Assembly (NCBI GenBank): GCA_007134845.1
Contig: SLKA01000116.1
Coordinates: forward strand, 1 to 34,002
Direction of reading: 5' to 3'
From: Balneolales bacterium
GTDB taxonomy: Bacteria > Bacteroidota > Rhodothermia > Balneolales > Natronogracilivirgulaceae
Length of the DNA stretch: 34,002 nucleotides
Shown here piece after piece: positions 23,630 through 32,545 of the stretch (within the stretch, counting starts at the first letter, position 1; each line of letters starts with the position of its first letter). Made by a program: the position numbers and the translations under genes. The notes below the pieces were generated by a model. The model was not told the origin of the DNA. It worked only from the letters and a program-made list of their open reading frames with translations, and made no database searches.

Positions 23630-24443
23630 AGATGAGGCCGAACGGCAGGAAGTTGATCCAGGAGAAGTTGTAGACCTGGTCGACGTCGGCGCCGCCTTCG
23701 AGGACGCGGTAACCGGTGAAGAGAGCCAGATGATCCCGGAGATGGTAATGAACGGTGAGTGCGGCGTCGGTGGCCCGGCCTTGCGGACCGGCGAGCGTTT
23801 CGGCGTCGAGTTGCACCCAGAGCCGATCGGTGAGTGTGCGGGAGGCAAACAGGTGAACCAGCGGGACAAATCCCAGGTCGGTGTCCTGGTCGGACCGCCC
23901 GTCCTGCACCAGCTGCACTTTGGCGTCGCGGATAAGCCCGGCCAGGCCCGCGCCCAGTTTCCAGGGCCCGCGATCGTAGAACGTGTAGCGATAGGTGATG
24001 CGGTAGGTGTTGAATCGGTAGGTGCCTTTCAGTGGTATTCCTGAAGCGAATTCGGAATTTGCAAACAGCACCGGGCCCTCTTGAACAATGATCCCGGTTC
24101 CGCTTTTTGTAAGTGGGGCAAACAAAATACGCACTTTATGGTGCTCCAGGATCTGCATGTTGAGTCGTAGCCGGTAGTAGGGAGCGAAATCGCTTCCGAT
24201 GAGATCGATCATGTCGAAGCGCGTGCCGCCCTCGTTGGGGATGCGCACGTCGTTGCGGCTGAACCAGAGTCCACCCGTTTCGGCCTCCAGGGTGAACGTT
24301 TGCGCTCCGGACTGTTCGGCGGGTGTGAGCAGGAGAACGGCAAGAAGAACCGTTACAAGCGCAGGCAGTCGTGCTGGTCCGGTGCGAAACGGATGGTTGC
24401 CGGTTCGAAAGGGGTGGTTGTCGGTTTGTTTCGTGTTTTTCAT
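23619..24443 (-). CDS. predicted outer-membrane beta-barrel protein, function unknown
   Basis: The 274-residue protein has a signal peptide whose hydrophobic core (about 27-42) ends near SGAQ. The mature part is a run of alternating amphipathic strands rich in Tyr, Phe and Arg (for example YRFNTYRITYRYTFYD and VHYHLRDHLALFTGYRVLEG) and ends in aromatic Phe, all typical of small outer-membrane barrels. The residue just before the signal core is preceded by a duplicated NHPFRTG peptide (a 21-bp in-frame duplication). No family is recognised beyond generic porin-like barrels. The last codons lie in an 18-bp tandem array. It lies 125 bp downstream of the flavoprotein gene and may be co-transcribed with it. 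Confidence 0.7.
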   Translation of the reverse strand: MKNTKQTDNHPFRTGNHPFRTGPARLPALVTVLLAVLLLTPAEQSGAQTFTLEAETGGLWFSRNDVRIPNEGGTRFDMIDLIGSDFAPYYRLRLNMQILEHHKVRILFAPLTKSGTGIIVQEGPVLFANSEFASGIPLKGTYRFNTYRITYRYTFYDRGPWKLGAGLAGLIRDAKVQLVQDGRSDQDTDLGFVPLVHLFASRTLTDRLWVQLDAETLAGPQGRATDAALTVHYHLRDHLALFTGYRVLEGGADVDQVYNFSWINFLPFGLIWTF

Positions 24444-24568
24444 GGCAGATGGACCCGAGGACGGAAATGAAGTGCCGTTTTACCTGACGCTTGAATGTTT
24501 TTTCTTAGCATTGAAACAAGGGATCCGGTTCTTTCGTTTTCGGTTGAACATCTATCGAAAAGGGGGAC

Positions 24569-26107
24569 TCAGATGTCGGAGGCCATTTTGGCGGCATGGA
24601 TTCCGGCCAGGCGTCCGCTCACCCATGCCCAGTAAAAGTTGAACCCGCCTATCCGTCCGAACACATCCATGATTTCCCCGCAGAGAAAGATCCCGGGGGC
24701 GAAGCGCGACTCCATGGTGGCCGGGTTGATTTCGTCCAGCGGCACCCCGCCGCCGGTGACTTCGGCCTTTTTGTAACCCAGATGGCCAGTTGGCACGAGC
24801 AGATACGCAGTTAAGTCGGCGATGAGCCGCTGGCGTTTTTTGGAGGAGAGTTGTGCCGTTTTCCGGTTGGCCAATCCGTTTTCCTCCAGCAGGTTGTCGG
24901 CCAGGCGCCGGGGAAGGTGGCTGCGTAGCAGGGACGTTGTGGTGTGCCTGCCTTCGAGCTGCCCCTGCCACCATTCGGCGGGCCTTCCGGTCCAGTTGAT
25001 GCGCAGGGCGGCGGAGGGATGCAAGGTTGCGGATGGGTGCAAGGTTGCGGGGGGATCCGTTTGCGCAGCGGGCTTGCCGGGTTTGTTGCGTGAGCTGCTT
25101 TCTGGACCGTTTTTCAGCGCCCGGACAATCACATGGGAAATATCGAGCACGGCCGGACCGCTGTACCCCTGGTGGGTGAACAGAAATCCGCTGCGGCGGG
25201 TTTGGAATGGACAGAGGTCCCTGGACACGGGGTGGATGCCGGCGTGCATCAGATTTGCCCCTGGATCCGAAACATCGCGGCCTGATGCGGCCGTATCCAC
25301 AAAAACCGGCTCAAGATCCACATCGAGCGATACGCCGGGAAGCGGCTCACTGCCCGGGTGCGGTCCGGTGAGCGGTGTGAGCGCGGGGTAGGTGGGATGC
25401 AGGGTGTGCCCCAGCGATTCGGCGATGCTGTGTCCGGTGCCGTCGGTCCCGGTGGACGGGATCGAGAGCCCGCCGGTGGCAAAAACGACGACAGGCGCGC
25501 TGAAATGGACGCCGTCGTCGGTGGATACGATCCACATATGGCCCGACCGTCGCACAGAAGCCACGGAGGCGCCGGTGCGGATCTCCACGCCCAGGCTTGC
25601 CGCATGCCGGACCAGCCGGTCGCGCACTTCGCGGGCCGAGTTGCTCTCCGGGAACCATTTGTTGGACTCCTCTTCGCAAGCCAGCCGGAGCCCGATTTTG
25701 TCGGTGAACCAGCGGCGGCAGGCGTCCACCGACCAGGATCGGAAGATGTTGCGCATCCGGTTGCGGGACGATTCGGTCACGAAATCATCAAGGCTGAACG
25801 TAACGGGCAGCACGTTGCAGCGGGTACCGCCGGACATCAGGATCTTGCGTCCGGGCTGCGGGGTGCGTTCCAGCAGCGTCACCCGGGCTTTGCCGGACGA
25901 CGGGGCTGTGCCGGGCGCCGGAGCTGTGCCGGGCGCCGGGGCTGTGCCTGTCGCCGGGGAAGTGCCATGCGTCGGGGCTGAGCCATGCGCCGGGGCTGTA
26001 CCAGTTGACCACGGTGTAGTGGCTATGCCGGGTTCGCGGACGGCAAAGATCGCAGAGGTGAGTCCGGCCGCCCCCGCGCCGATGATGATCACATTGGAGT
26101 AGTGCAT
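24569..26107 (-). CDS. BaiN/HI0933-family FAD-dependent oxidoreductase with repeat insertions
   Basis: The 512-residue protein is a two-dinucleotide-binding-fold flavoprotein of the BaiN/YhiN (HI0933-like) family. It has GAGAAG (10-15) for FAD, RKILMSGGTRCNV, an FATGGLSIPSTGTDG segment, PALTPL, and the C-terminal EVTGGGVPLDEINP plus GIFLCGEIMDVFGRIGGFN. Family members are flavoproteins of uncertain physiological reaction, some reducing steroid or enone double bonds. Two low-complexity segments interrupt the fold. One (about 32-67) lies between the first Rossmann helix and the second strand (VTLLER) and is made of 6-residue GTAPAP-like repeats. The other is ATLHPS repeats near residues 350-370. 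Family proteins are usually about 400-420 residues, so the insertions account for the excess. It starts 18 bp after the upstream membrane-protein gene. Confidence 0.88.
   Translation of the reverse strand: MHYSNVIIIGAGAAGLTSAIFAVREPGIATTPWSTGTAPAHGSAPTHGTSPATGTAPAPGTAPAPGTAPSSGKARVTLLERTPQPGRKILMSGGTRCNVLPVTFSLDDFVTESSRNRMRNIFRSWSVDACRRWFTDKIGLRLACEEESNKWFPESNSAREVRDRLVRHAASLGVEIRTGASVASVRRSGHMWIVSTDDGVHFSAPVVVFATGGLSIPSTGTDGTGHSIAESLGHTLHPTYPALTPLTGPHPGSEPLPGVSLDVDLEPVFVDTAASGRDVSDPGANLMHAGIHPVSRDLCPFQTRRSGFLFTHQGYSGPAVLDISHVIVRALKNGPESSSRNKPGKPAAQTDPPATLHPSATLHPSAALRINWTGRPAEWWQGQLEGRHTTTSLLRSHLPRRLADNLLEENGLANRKTAQLSSKKRQRLIADLTAYLLVPTGHLGYKKAEVTGGGVPLDEINPATMESRFAPGIFLCGEIMDVFGRIGGFNFYWAWVSGRLAGIHAAKMASDI
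25002..25055. repeat. 18-bp in-frame tandem repeat inside the flavoprotein gene
   Basis: Two close 18-bp units (tgcaaggttgcggatggg at 25020-25037 and its near copy at 25038-25055) follow a diverged unit at 25002-25019. They encode the 6-residue repeat ATLHPS/AALRIN-like segment on the minus strand. Confidence 0.75.
25905..26012. repeat. 18-bp in-frame tandem repeat (six units) inside the flavoprotein gene
   Basis: Six contiguous 18-bp units, consensus gctgtgccgggcgccggg, occupy 25905-26012; units 1 and 2 differ by one base, unit 6 is strongly diverged. On the minus strand they encode GTAPAP-type hexapeptides placed in the FAD-binding Rossmann fold between the first helix and second strand. 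Confidence 0.9.
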
Positions 26108-26125
26108 GTATCCTGAGAATATCGA

Positions 26126-27808
26126 TTACAGATGGGCGCCGTCATTTGTGCGCCGCCACCCGAGATGCCCAAGATACACGGAATCCAGTTCAATGGTATC
26201 ACCCGGTTCGAGCCGGATGATGCCGGGATCCGGACCGGTGCCGGGCTCCGTTTCGGGTCCGGACAGCGACTCCAGGAAAAGAATGACGTTGCCTGAATCG
26301 TCCACATCCAACAGAATGACCCGGTAGCGCAGCCCCAGCGTGCCGCGGCTCCAGGGCCACAGGGTGATGTCGTTGTGCGAGGGGCCGAAACGGCCGTCGT
26401 TCCAGACGAGCCGGACGGGGGCACGGTGCATACCGGTATCCTCGACGGGCAGGCCGGTCGTATCGCTGATCTGGATGAGGGCGTGGCCCTGCGGAACGGG
26501 CAGATGGCGCTGCACCTCGAAGAAGCCGCCGGTTTCGGATGCGGGAATGGCGAGGTTGTGCACCGTGCCGGCGGGGTAACCGGGCATGGTGATACAATAC
26601 ATTGAGATATCGCGGAAGATGGGCCGGACGTCCCGGATTACGTGGTTCAGCGCGCGCCAGTCGCGGGCCAGGGCGCGGATGGTATCGGGGTGCATTTCCT
26701 GCTGGGTGCGGCCGTGCCCGTTGCCCGGGCCGGTTGTGTCACGGGTGGATGGGGTTGCTTGCAGGTCGCGGCATGTGGCAGCCTGTTCCGGTCCGGGGCG
26801 GGTGGCGCCGGCCCGCCGCAGTTGCAGGGTGTCGCCGCGCATGCGGGCGTGGATCCTGTCGGAGTGTGCGGTGGGCGGGATGCCGTCCATGACTTGCCGG
26901 ATATCGGCCGGACCGGGCCGGGGGGATATGCCGGCGGCATCGTGATCGATCCGGACCAGGTCCCAGGCCCGGCCGTCGTTACCGGCTGACCAGCTGAGTT
27001 CGGCGAAAGTTTGTCCGTTGCGGGTCATCTGCAGCGTCACCCGGTCTGTGTCGTGGCGGCCGGACAGCCGCGCGAACCGGTCCGCCAGCGAACGAATGCG
27101 CCGAAGCTCCTGGTAGCTGGTCCATTCCGGAGGCAGGGGCCAGGAAAGCTCGGCACGCAGCTCCGGCGGGGAATGCGACCAGTTGACCGTGACATCGTCC
27201 GGGATGAAATGTCTTTGATGATGCCCCATGGCTTCGGTGAGGGTGACCCGGTCGTAGCGGGCATCGCGGTAAGCGTGAATCTGAGTAGCGGCTGTCATGC
27301 CCAGCAGACCGGCGAACAAGGCCGCCAGGATGCGCAGCAGGAAGGTGCTGCGGCGGGCCGGCCTCAGGCCCTCTGCCGGAGCGCGGTACAAGGCAACAAT
27401 GACCACGGCCGGGACCCAGAACAACAGCGTTTGTGCCAGCTGGAAGCCGAGTCCATCCTCAAATCCTCCCACATTCTGGGCGGCACGGTACCAATACAGA
27501 ACGGAGAGAAGGAAGGCGGCGATAAACGGGATGACGAAAGAACGGATCAGACCTGCAGGATCGGCAGACACCGGATCGATTGGAGACACCGGACCGGCTA
27601 TATCCATTTGACCGGTAAGCTTGTCCGGGGAGGGGTCGGATTGTGCCGTGCCCTTGCGTTTTGGTGCAAGGAAAAGTCCGCCGAGGGTTGCCAGCAGGCC
27701 CGCCGCCAGCAGGATGACCAACACATCCTCCCGCAAAAGTCGGGGTTCGGCCAGAAGAATGCCCGCGATCCCGCCGCCAAAAGGGAACAGTGTCCAGATG
27801 CGTCTCAT
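26126..27808 (-). CDS. membrane protein with large extracytoplasmic domain, function unknown
   Basis: The 560-residue protein starts at the ATG at 27808 (MRRIWTLFPFGGG); a GTG at 27820 is weaker because the nearby GGGAG then touches the start codon. Four hydrophobic segments are seen at about 8-24, 30-47, 90-106 and 120-138, plus a fifth near 155-175. A soluble, probably extracytoplasmic part of about 380 residues follows. It has a Thr/Pro/Gly-rich low-complexity linker near residue 340-365 and a beta-rich C-terminal half (WPWSRGTLGLRYRVILLDVDD, LEPGDTIELDSVYLG). No known domain was recognised. It lies 18 bp upstream of the flavoprotein gene and 84 bp downstream of the big T9SS protein gene, so it probably shares an operon with the flavoprotein. 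Confidence 0.75.
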   Translation of the reverse strand: MRRIWTLFPFGGGIAGILLAEPRLLREDVLVILLAAGLLATLGGLFLAPKRKGTAQSDPSPDKLTGQMDIAGPVSPIDPVSADPAGLIRSFVIPFIAAFLLSVLYWYRAAQNVGGFEDGLGFQLAQTLLFWVPAVVIVALYRAPAEGLRPARRSTFLLRILAALFAGLLGMTAATQIHAYRDARYDRVTLTEAMGHHQRHFIPDDVTVNWSHSPPELRAELSWPLPPEWTSYQELRRIRSLADRFARLSGRHDTDRVTLQMTRNGQTFAELSWSAGNDGRAWDLVRIDHDAAGISPRPGPADIRQVMDGIPPTAHSDRIHARMRGDTLQLRRAGATRPGPEQAATCRDLQATPSTRDTTGPGNGHGRTQQEMHPDTIRALARDWRALNHVIRDVRPIFRDISMYCITMPGYPAGTVHNLAIPASETGGFFEVQRHLPVPQGHALIQISDTTGLPVEDTGMHRAPVRLVWNDGRFGPSHNDITLWPWSRGTLGLRYRVILLDVDDSGNVILFLESLSGPETEPGTGPDPGIIRLEPGDTIELDSVYLGHLGWRRTNDGAHL

Positions 27809-27892
27809 GTTACTTTGCACTCCCGTTCAATTATGTGTGTTTATTATTCCAGGTTGGATGGCAACATGAGCAAGGTATTGATTTTTTTCGTA

Positions 27893-30800
27893 TCACTTTA
27901 TGAGCAGAAGCTTTCTGCTTTTCACAAAATCCCCGGCCTGCAGGCGATAGATATAGACACCGCTGGACAGGTGAGAAGCATCGAACAGCACTTCGTGGGA
28001 TCCGGCATGCACCGTTTCTTCCTGAAGCCGGGCCACTCGCTGTCCGAGCGTATTGAAGATCTCAAGACGGACCGGGGACGCCTCGGGAAGATGATACCGG
28101 ATAACGGTTGTGGCATTGAACGGATTCGGGTAGTTCTGGTATAATGCATAACCCGCAGGAAGTTCAACGGGATCAAGGGTCTCATGTGTGCCATCGGTTG
28201 AATATTCACCGTACACCCGGATGCTGTCCTCGAAAACCCCGTCCATATTTCTGTCGATAAGAATCATCATCGGTTCCATGGCAAGTGCCTCCCAATCCGG
28301 TACAAGTTTGTGCTGCGCATTGGCCGGAATGGTTATGTCCCTGAAGACCACAATACCGGATTTTTCATGTTCCGGCTGGTTCACGATTTCCAATTCATAC
28401 TGTTTTTCGGAACCAGAGTTCCGTAACTGCAGGGAGTGGTTGCCGGCCGGCAGAAACTGAAGTGAATCGCCCGGTGAAACCCCGATATTTCTGATCTGGA
28501 ACTGCCTTTCCGCCTGCTCATCCCGGTTAAGAACTTCAAATACTATGTTCATTTCCGTTGGATTCGTATTTACCACCGAAAATCCGTCATGAAGATAAAT
28601 GCGATCGGTCTGATGCATCACCGGGGACAGATTCTGGTATCGGAACAAGGCATCATTCCTGAATATGGAGATATGGGAGTCGGCATTATCGTAATGATGC
28701 TGCTTGATTTGATAGTTGTCAGCCGGTACGAAATAGCCCAGTGGCAATTCGGGTTCAAGATCACCGGTCGGTGGCAGTATGGGAACACTTTCAGGAATGG
28801 AATGAATCAAATCACCATCAAGAAGCCTGCCGATCTGCTGTCCATCCGGATTTTCGAGGATAATTCCGGAATGAGGACTGGTGTAAACAAACATATGGGT
28901 CTGCATCCCATCAGTCTGCAGATGGTGGTCATTGTTACGGGTCACCAGTTGATCGTCCGGCGGAAATTCATAACTGCGCATAATTTCAGGCAGAGTAATG
29001 AAATATTCCAGGTTTGGTGAGGTGAACATTCCGCCGGTTGCGTTTTTGACGTTATATGGCGAGAACGTATACGTCCAGGTATTATCGATCAGGTCGACGG
29101 TCAGCTCCGTGGTGCTGTAATAGTGCGGATCACGGGGATGGTTGCTGTCATAACTGAATATGGTGGCTTTTTTTTCAACAGGATCCCTCACGATTCGGAA
29201 TGGCTGGATGGTGTGCACGCTTTTCCGGCTTTTTGGGTCCATGATCACCAGCGAGAGATGATTCCGGTATTGGTCCAGCGACGCCTCAAGGGCTTCCAGA
29301 GCTTCAATCGGGGTGTTGTTCCATTTGTCAATGTAATGTCGGAAAAAGTCGGACGCTACAGGAAGAAGGAACCGGATCTGGGTGGTATTGATCATTTTCC
29401 TGGCAACATGATTGATCCCAACCTGATGCAGATAGTCATAATCCGGAAATTCCATGGGCACGAAAAGATGATCATTGAAAAACAGCAGACTGGTGATGGC
29501 AAACCCGGAGCAGGATCCCTGATAACCAAACTCCTGCATGATTTTCCAGGTTGTTATCGCACTGATTCTTCGTGTGCCCAGGGAGGTATAGCAAAAGTTG
29601 TCCGTCAGTGCAGCACAAAAGGTTTCCCAATCCGGAAATGGTTCATCAAACGGCCAGAGATTTTCTTCGGAGTGTTGAATCGACCATCCGTCAATTCTCC
29701 TGTGGAACAGCCTGTATGTGCCATTTTCCAGGGGAATCCTGAGCCTGCTGGATATATGTTCTTCTGTGAAAACGGAAAACGGTCCGCTTATATCATGGAT
29801 ATCCGGGGCATCATTGTCACTGATTCTCAGAAAAACACTTTCGTATTCCTGATGGGCAAGCGACAGCAGGTATTCCCCAGTATCCGCCGGCAATACGGCT
29901 ATTAATTCCCAGGGAGCGTTGAGCACTCCATAACGGATTTCGAGCCTTACTTCATTGATCTGAGGGATGTGGTCCCAACGGAGCAATACATCGCTGCCGA
30001 CAGGCACAGCCACTCCTCTGTCGGGTGCCTGCGTAAAGGTCAGCAGATCAAAGTGTCCGGTATCCGGTTCCGTCCATGAACCGAAAAAGAAGGATGGCCT
30101 TCCACCGGCTTCCATAAATAAACCACCAAGGTAGACCCGTTTGTCTTTGGCAGCGATGGCATTTACCATACCGGTCCCATCAAGCATTGTGACACCCTGG
30201 CCCATTGGCGACCATTTACCTCTTTGCAGTTTGGCTATGCTGTTGGTGGTGATGCTACCAGCATTTTCAAAGGTTCCGCCGGCATACAGAATATCGTTGT
30301 CTGTTGCCAGGGCCGTGATCATAGGCCCGTCAAAGCCACCGTCCACATCGTGCCAGACATTACCGTCCCAGCGGGCAATTTTGAGGGCCACTGTTGATCC
30401 CGCATTATGAAAAATCCCGCCGGCATACAGATGGCCACGATGGTCAACGGCCAGGGAAGTCACTGTCAAATTGGTGCCACCCGCCAGGTCGTGCCAAGAG
30501 GCTCCATCCCATCTTGCTATGAAATTGACCGTCTGGCCGGACACTGACTGGAACCTGCCGCCGGCAAACAGATCGTTATCACGGACAGCAAGGGCATGCA
30601 CATGGTCACTGGTTCCCTGGTCCAGGGAGTGCCACTGTTCCCCATCCCATTTTGCGATATGGTTGACAGTGACGGTGGACTGATCAGGGTTGGTGGCCCT
30701 TGAAAAATCCCCGCCGGCATAGACGTTTCCGTCATCATCCACCGCAATGGTCCTGACCCGTCCGTTGACGCCGCCTCCAAGAGCATGCCAGGAAAGTCCA

Positions 30801-32272
30801 TCCCACATGGCTATCTGGTTGACCGTTTGTCCGCCGGCCCGTGCAAAAATGCCTCCCACATAGACTTTGTCATCATGTACGGTTATGGCGTACACACTGT
30901 TGGTAACACCGCCACCAACCTCATGCCATGCGCTTCCGTCCCATCTGGCCAGGTGCGGGATCATGTGGTGACCCACGGTATAAAACGCACCACCGACATA
31001 AACGCCATGACTTGCAATGCCAATGGCTTCAACGATGTAATCCGGACCGAGGTTGCCACCCAGGCCGAGTGGATGCCATTTGAATCCATCCCAGCGAGCG
31101 ATATTTTGAGCTGAGACATCCCCGGCAATACTGAAAATGCCACCAGCATACACATCACCCCGAATCATGGAGATCGTTTTTACTACACCAACGGGTTGGC
31201 CCCACTGGCCTCCCAGGATGCCGCCACCGATATCAGACCATGTTGAACCATCCCACCGGGCAATATGATTGACACTTATCTCGCCGATTTTCTCGAAATA
31301 GGTGCCTCCGATATAGACATGGCTGTCATCGGCCTCAAGGGCGTATACCATGCCGATCAATGATGCCGTGCCCATATCGAGCGCAACCCATTTTGCTCCG
31401 TCCCACATCGCAATGTGAAATGTGTTAATGCCGCCGATCATCATGAAGGAACCGCCGGCATACAGGTTCTCATCCGGTCCAAACACAAGTGCATTTATCG
31501 TCACACCGGGGCCTGGATCCACTTCTAGGGCAGACCATTCGGAACCACTCCATCGTGCGATGGCCGATGCGCTTGCATTTCCTGCTTTTTTGAAGCCTCC
31601 GCCAGCATACAAGGTATTGCCTTTACTGGTGAGTGTTACAACGCGGGAATCCATGCCATCCCCAAGTGCGAACCAGCTGCTTCCGCTCCAGCCGGCAATG
31701 TAGTTGGCCGTAAGCGTTGTACCATCGGGTTGATTGGTCCGGGTGAAACTGCCGGCGATAAACATCGTTCCATCCATGATGTGAATATCCTCAACAGCCC
31801 GGTTTACGCCATTGTTTTGTGCGTCAAGCTGCCCAAGCGGATACCAGTGCGTACCGTCCCATTTTGCGATGTTGTTGGCTCTCATGTAGTTGACATCATC
31901 TTGATACGCCCTTGAAAAACTTCCTCCAACAAAGACCGTGCCGTTGTCATCAACGGATATCGCATGGACAGTTCCATTAATCCCGCCGCCGAGAGAGCGG
32001 AACTTCTCGCCGTCCCATTTCACAATATTGCGCACGTTAAGGTTGTGCGATCCGTCATTGACCAGTTCAAAATCACCGCCAATATAGATATTTCCCTTGT
32101 TGTCTTCGGCGATGGCAGATACCAGTCCATGGATGCCAAGCTTCCCAAAACGTTTGTCCCACGATTCACTGGTGGTATTTTGAAGCTCGTAGGCATGAAC
32201 ACTTTGAATGCAAAATAAAATCGGCATTATGCATAGTACAGCCGTTGCTGTGAACAGGTTCCCGTGTTTCAT
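27893..32272 (-). CDS. T9SS-exported repeat (propeller-like) protein with embedded papain-like cysteine peptidase domain
   Basis: The 1459-residue protein starts at the ATG at 32272 behind a GGGGGG purine run, with a signal peptide to about residue 27. About 13 repeats of 50-60 residues fill about 40-720. Each contains a YAGGxFxxAG-like strand and an IARWDGxxWxxLGGG turn, a pattern of propeller-type extracellular proteins. An Ig/FN3-like domain (725-840) follows. At about 850-1130 lies a peptidase-like domain: GYQGSCSGFA with Cys921, SVHTIQPF with His1020 and IFSYDSNHP with Asp1042 or Asn1044 make a Cys-His-Asp/Asn triad of papain-fold type. Beta-rich spacer sequence leads to a type A T9SS sorting domain (about 1375-1459, QNYPNPFNATT ... 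KLLLIK). It is likely surface-anchored; the peptidase assignment is inferred from motif order and spacing. Confidence 0.88.
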   Translation of the reverse strand: MKHGNLFTATAVLCIMPILFCIQSVHAYELQNTTSESWDKRFGKLGIHGLVSAIAEDNKGNIYIGGDFELVNDGSHNLNVRNIVKWDGEKFRSLGGGINGTVHAISVDDNGTVFVGGSFSRAYQDDVNYMRANNIAKWDGTHWYPLGQLDAQNNGVNRAVEDIHIMDGTMFIAGSFTRTNQPDGTTLTANYIAGWSGSSWFALGDGMDSRVVTLTSKGNTLYAGGGFKKAGNASASAIARWSGSEWSALEVDPGPGVTINALVFGPDENLYAGGSFMMIGGINTFHIAMWDGAKWVALDMGTASLIGMVYALEADDSHVYIGGTYFEKIGEISVNHIARWDGSTWSDIGGGILGGQWGQPVGVVKTISMIRGDVYAGGIFSIAGDVSAQNIARWDGFKWHPLGLGGNLGPDYIVEAIGIASHGVYVGGAFYTVGHHMIPHLARWDGSAWHEVGGGVTNSVYAITVHDDKVYVGGIFARAGGQTVNQIAMWDGLSWHALGGGVNGRVRTIAVDDDGNVYAGGDFSRATNPDQSTVTVNHIAKWDGEQWHSLDQGTSDHVHALAVRDNDLFAGGRFQSVSGQTVNFIARWDGASWHDLAGGTNLTVTSLAVDHRGHLYAGGIFHNAGSTVALKIARWDGNVWHDVDGGFDGPMITALATDNDILYAGGTFENAGSITTNSIAKLQRGKWSPMGQGVTMLDGTGMVNAIAAKDKRVYLGGLFMEAGGRPSFFFGSWTEPDTGHFDLLTFTQAPDRGVAVPVGSDVLLRWDHIPQINEVRLEIRYGVLNAPWELIAVLPADTGEYLLSLAHQEYESVFLRISDNDAPDIHDISGPFSVFTEEHISSRLRIPLENGTYRLFHRRIDGWSIQHSEENLWPFDEPFPDWETFCAALTDNFCYTSLGTRRISAITTWKIMQEFGYQGSCSGFAITSLLFFNDHLFVPMEFPDYDYLHQVGINHVARKMINTTQIRFLLPVASDFFRHYIDKWNNTPIEALEALEASLDQYRNHLSLVIMDPKSRKSVHTIQPFRIVRDPVEKKATIFSYDSNHPRDPHYYSTTELTVDLIDNTWTYTFSPYNVKNATGGMFTSPNLEYFITLPEIMRSYEFPPDDQLVTRNNDHHLQTDGMQTHMFVYTSPHSGIILENPDGQQIGRLLDGDLIHSIPESVPILPPTGDLEPELPLGYFVPADNYQIKQHHYDNADSHISIFRNDALFRYQNLSPVMHQTDRIYLHDGFSVVNTNPTEMNIVFEVLNRDEQAERQFQIRNIGVSPGDSLQFLPAGNHSLQLRNSGSEKQYELEIVNQPEHEKSGIVVFRDITIPANAQHKLVPDWEALAMEPMMILIDRNMDGVFEDSIRVYGEYSTDGTHETLDPVELPAGYALYQNYPNPFNATTVIRYHLPEASPVRLEIFNTLGQRVARLQEETVHAGSHEVLFDASHLSSGVYIYRLQAGDFVKSRKLLLIK

Positions 32273-32387
32273 TGCAGCCCCCCATATGTTTTAGACTGAA
32301 ATATTATGAATCCGAGCCATCCCTTTTCAATACCTCTGTAAATACAACTATGATATATATGATATAATAGTAAGAACTTTTTTCATA
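32273..32387. other. AT-rich leader of the repeat/peptidase-protein gene
   Basis: This short AT-rich stretch upstream of the 32272 start contains tatatatgatataatagt (about 32352-32371) and probably the promoter of that gene. No clear -35/-10 or TTTG/TAnnTTTG pair with correct spacing was found. Confidence 0.3.
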
Positions 32388-32483
32388 TTAGAGCAGAAGT
32401 ATCTTGCCGTTCTGCGAAAAATCGCCTGCGGTAAAGCGGTACACGCACACACTTCCGGGCAGATGTGAGGCATCTAAGAGCAC
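32388..32483 (-). pseudogene. remnant of a T9SS C-terminal sorting domain
   Basis: In the minus strand, 31 codons followed by TAA (32390-32388) read VLLDASHLPGSVCVYRFTAG then DFSQNGKILLL. This aligns with the last 32 residues of the neighbouring T9SS protein (VLFDASHLSSGVYIYRLQAG then DFVKSRKLLLIK). An in-frame TGA at 32486-32484 sits directly before the fragment and no upstream part of the domain is found. It is the orphaned end of a third surface-protein gene, probably left after a deletion or an incomplete duplication. Confidence 0.75.
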
Positions 32484-32545
32484 TCAGCTGATGACATGTG
32501 CGCTTTGTACGTCAAAGCCTAAGGGTGGAACCGGGGAGAATACTG

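Noticed and set aside
23408-23869. Minus-strand open frame with SEPRCH-like hexapeptide repeats as a gene
   Set aside because: It overlaps the beta-barrel gene in another frame and stays open only because the 18-bp repeat has no stop in that frame; it has no start signal of its own.
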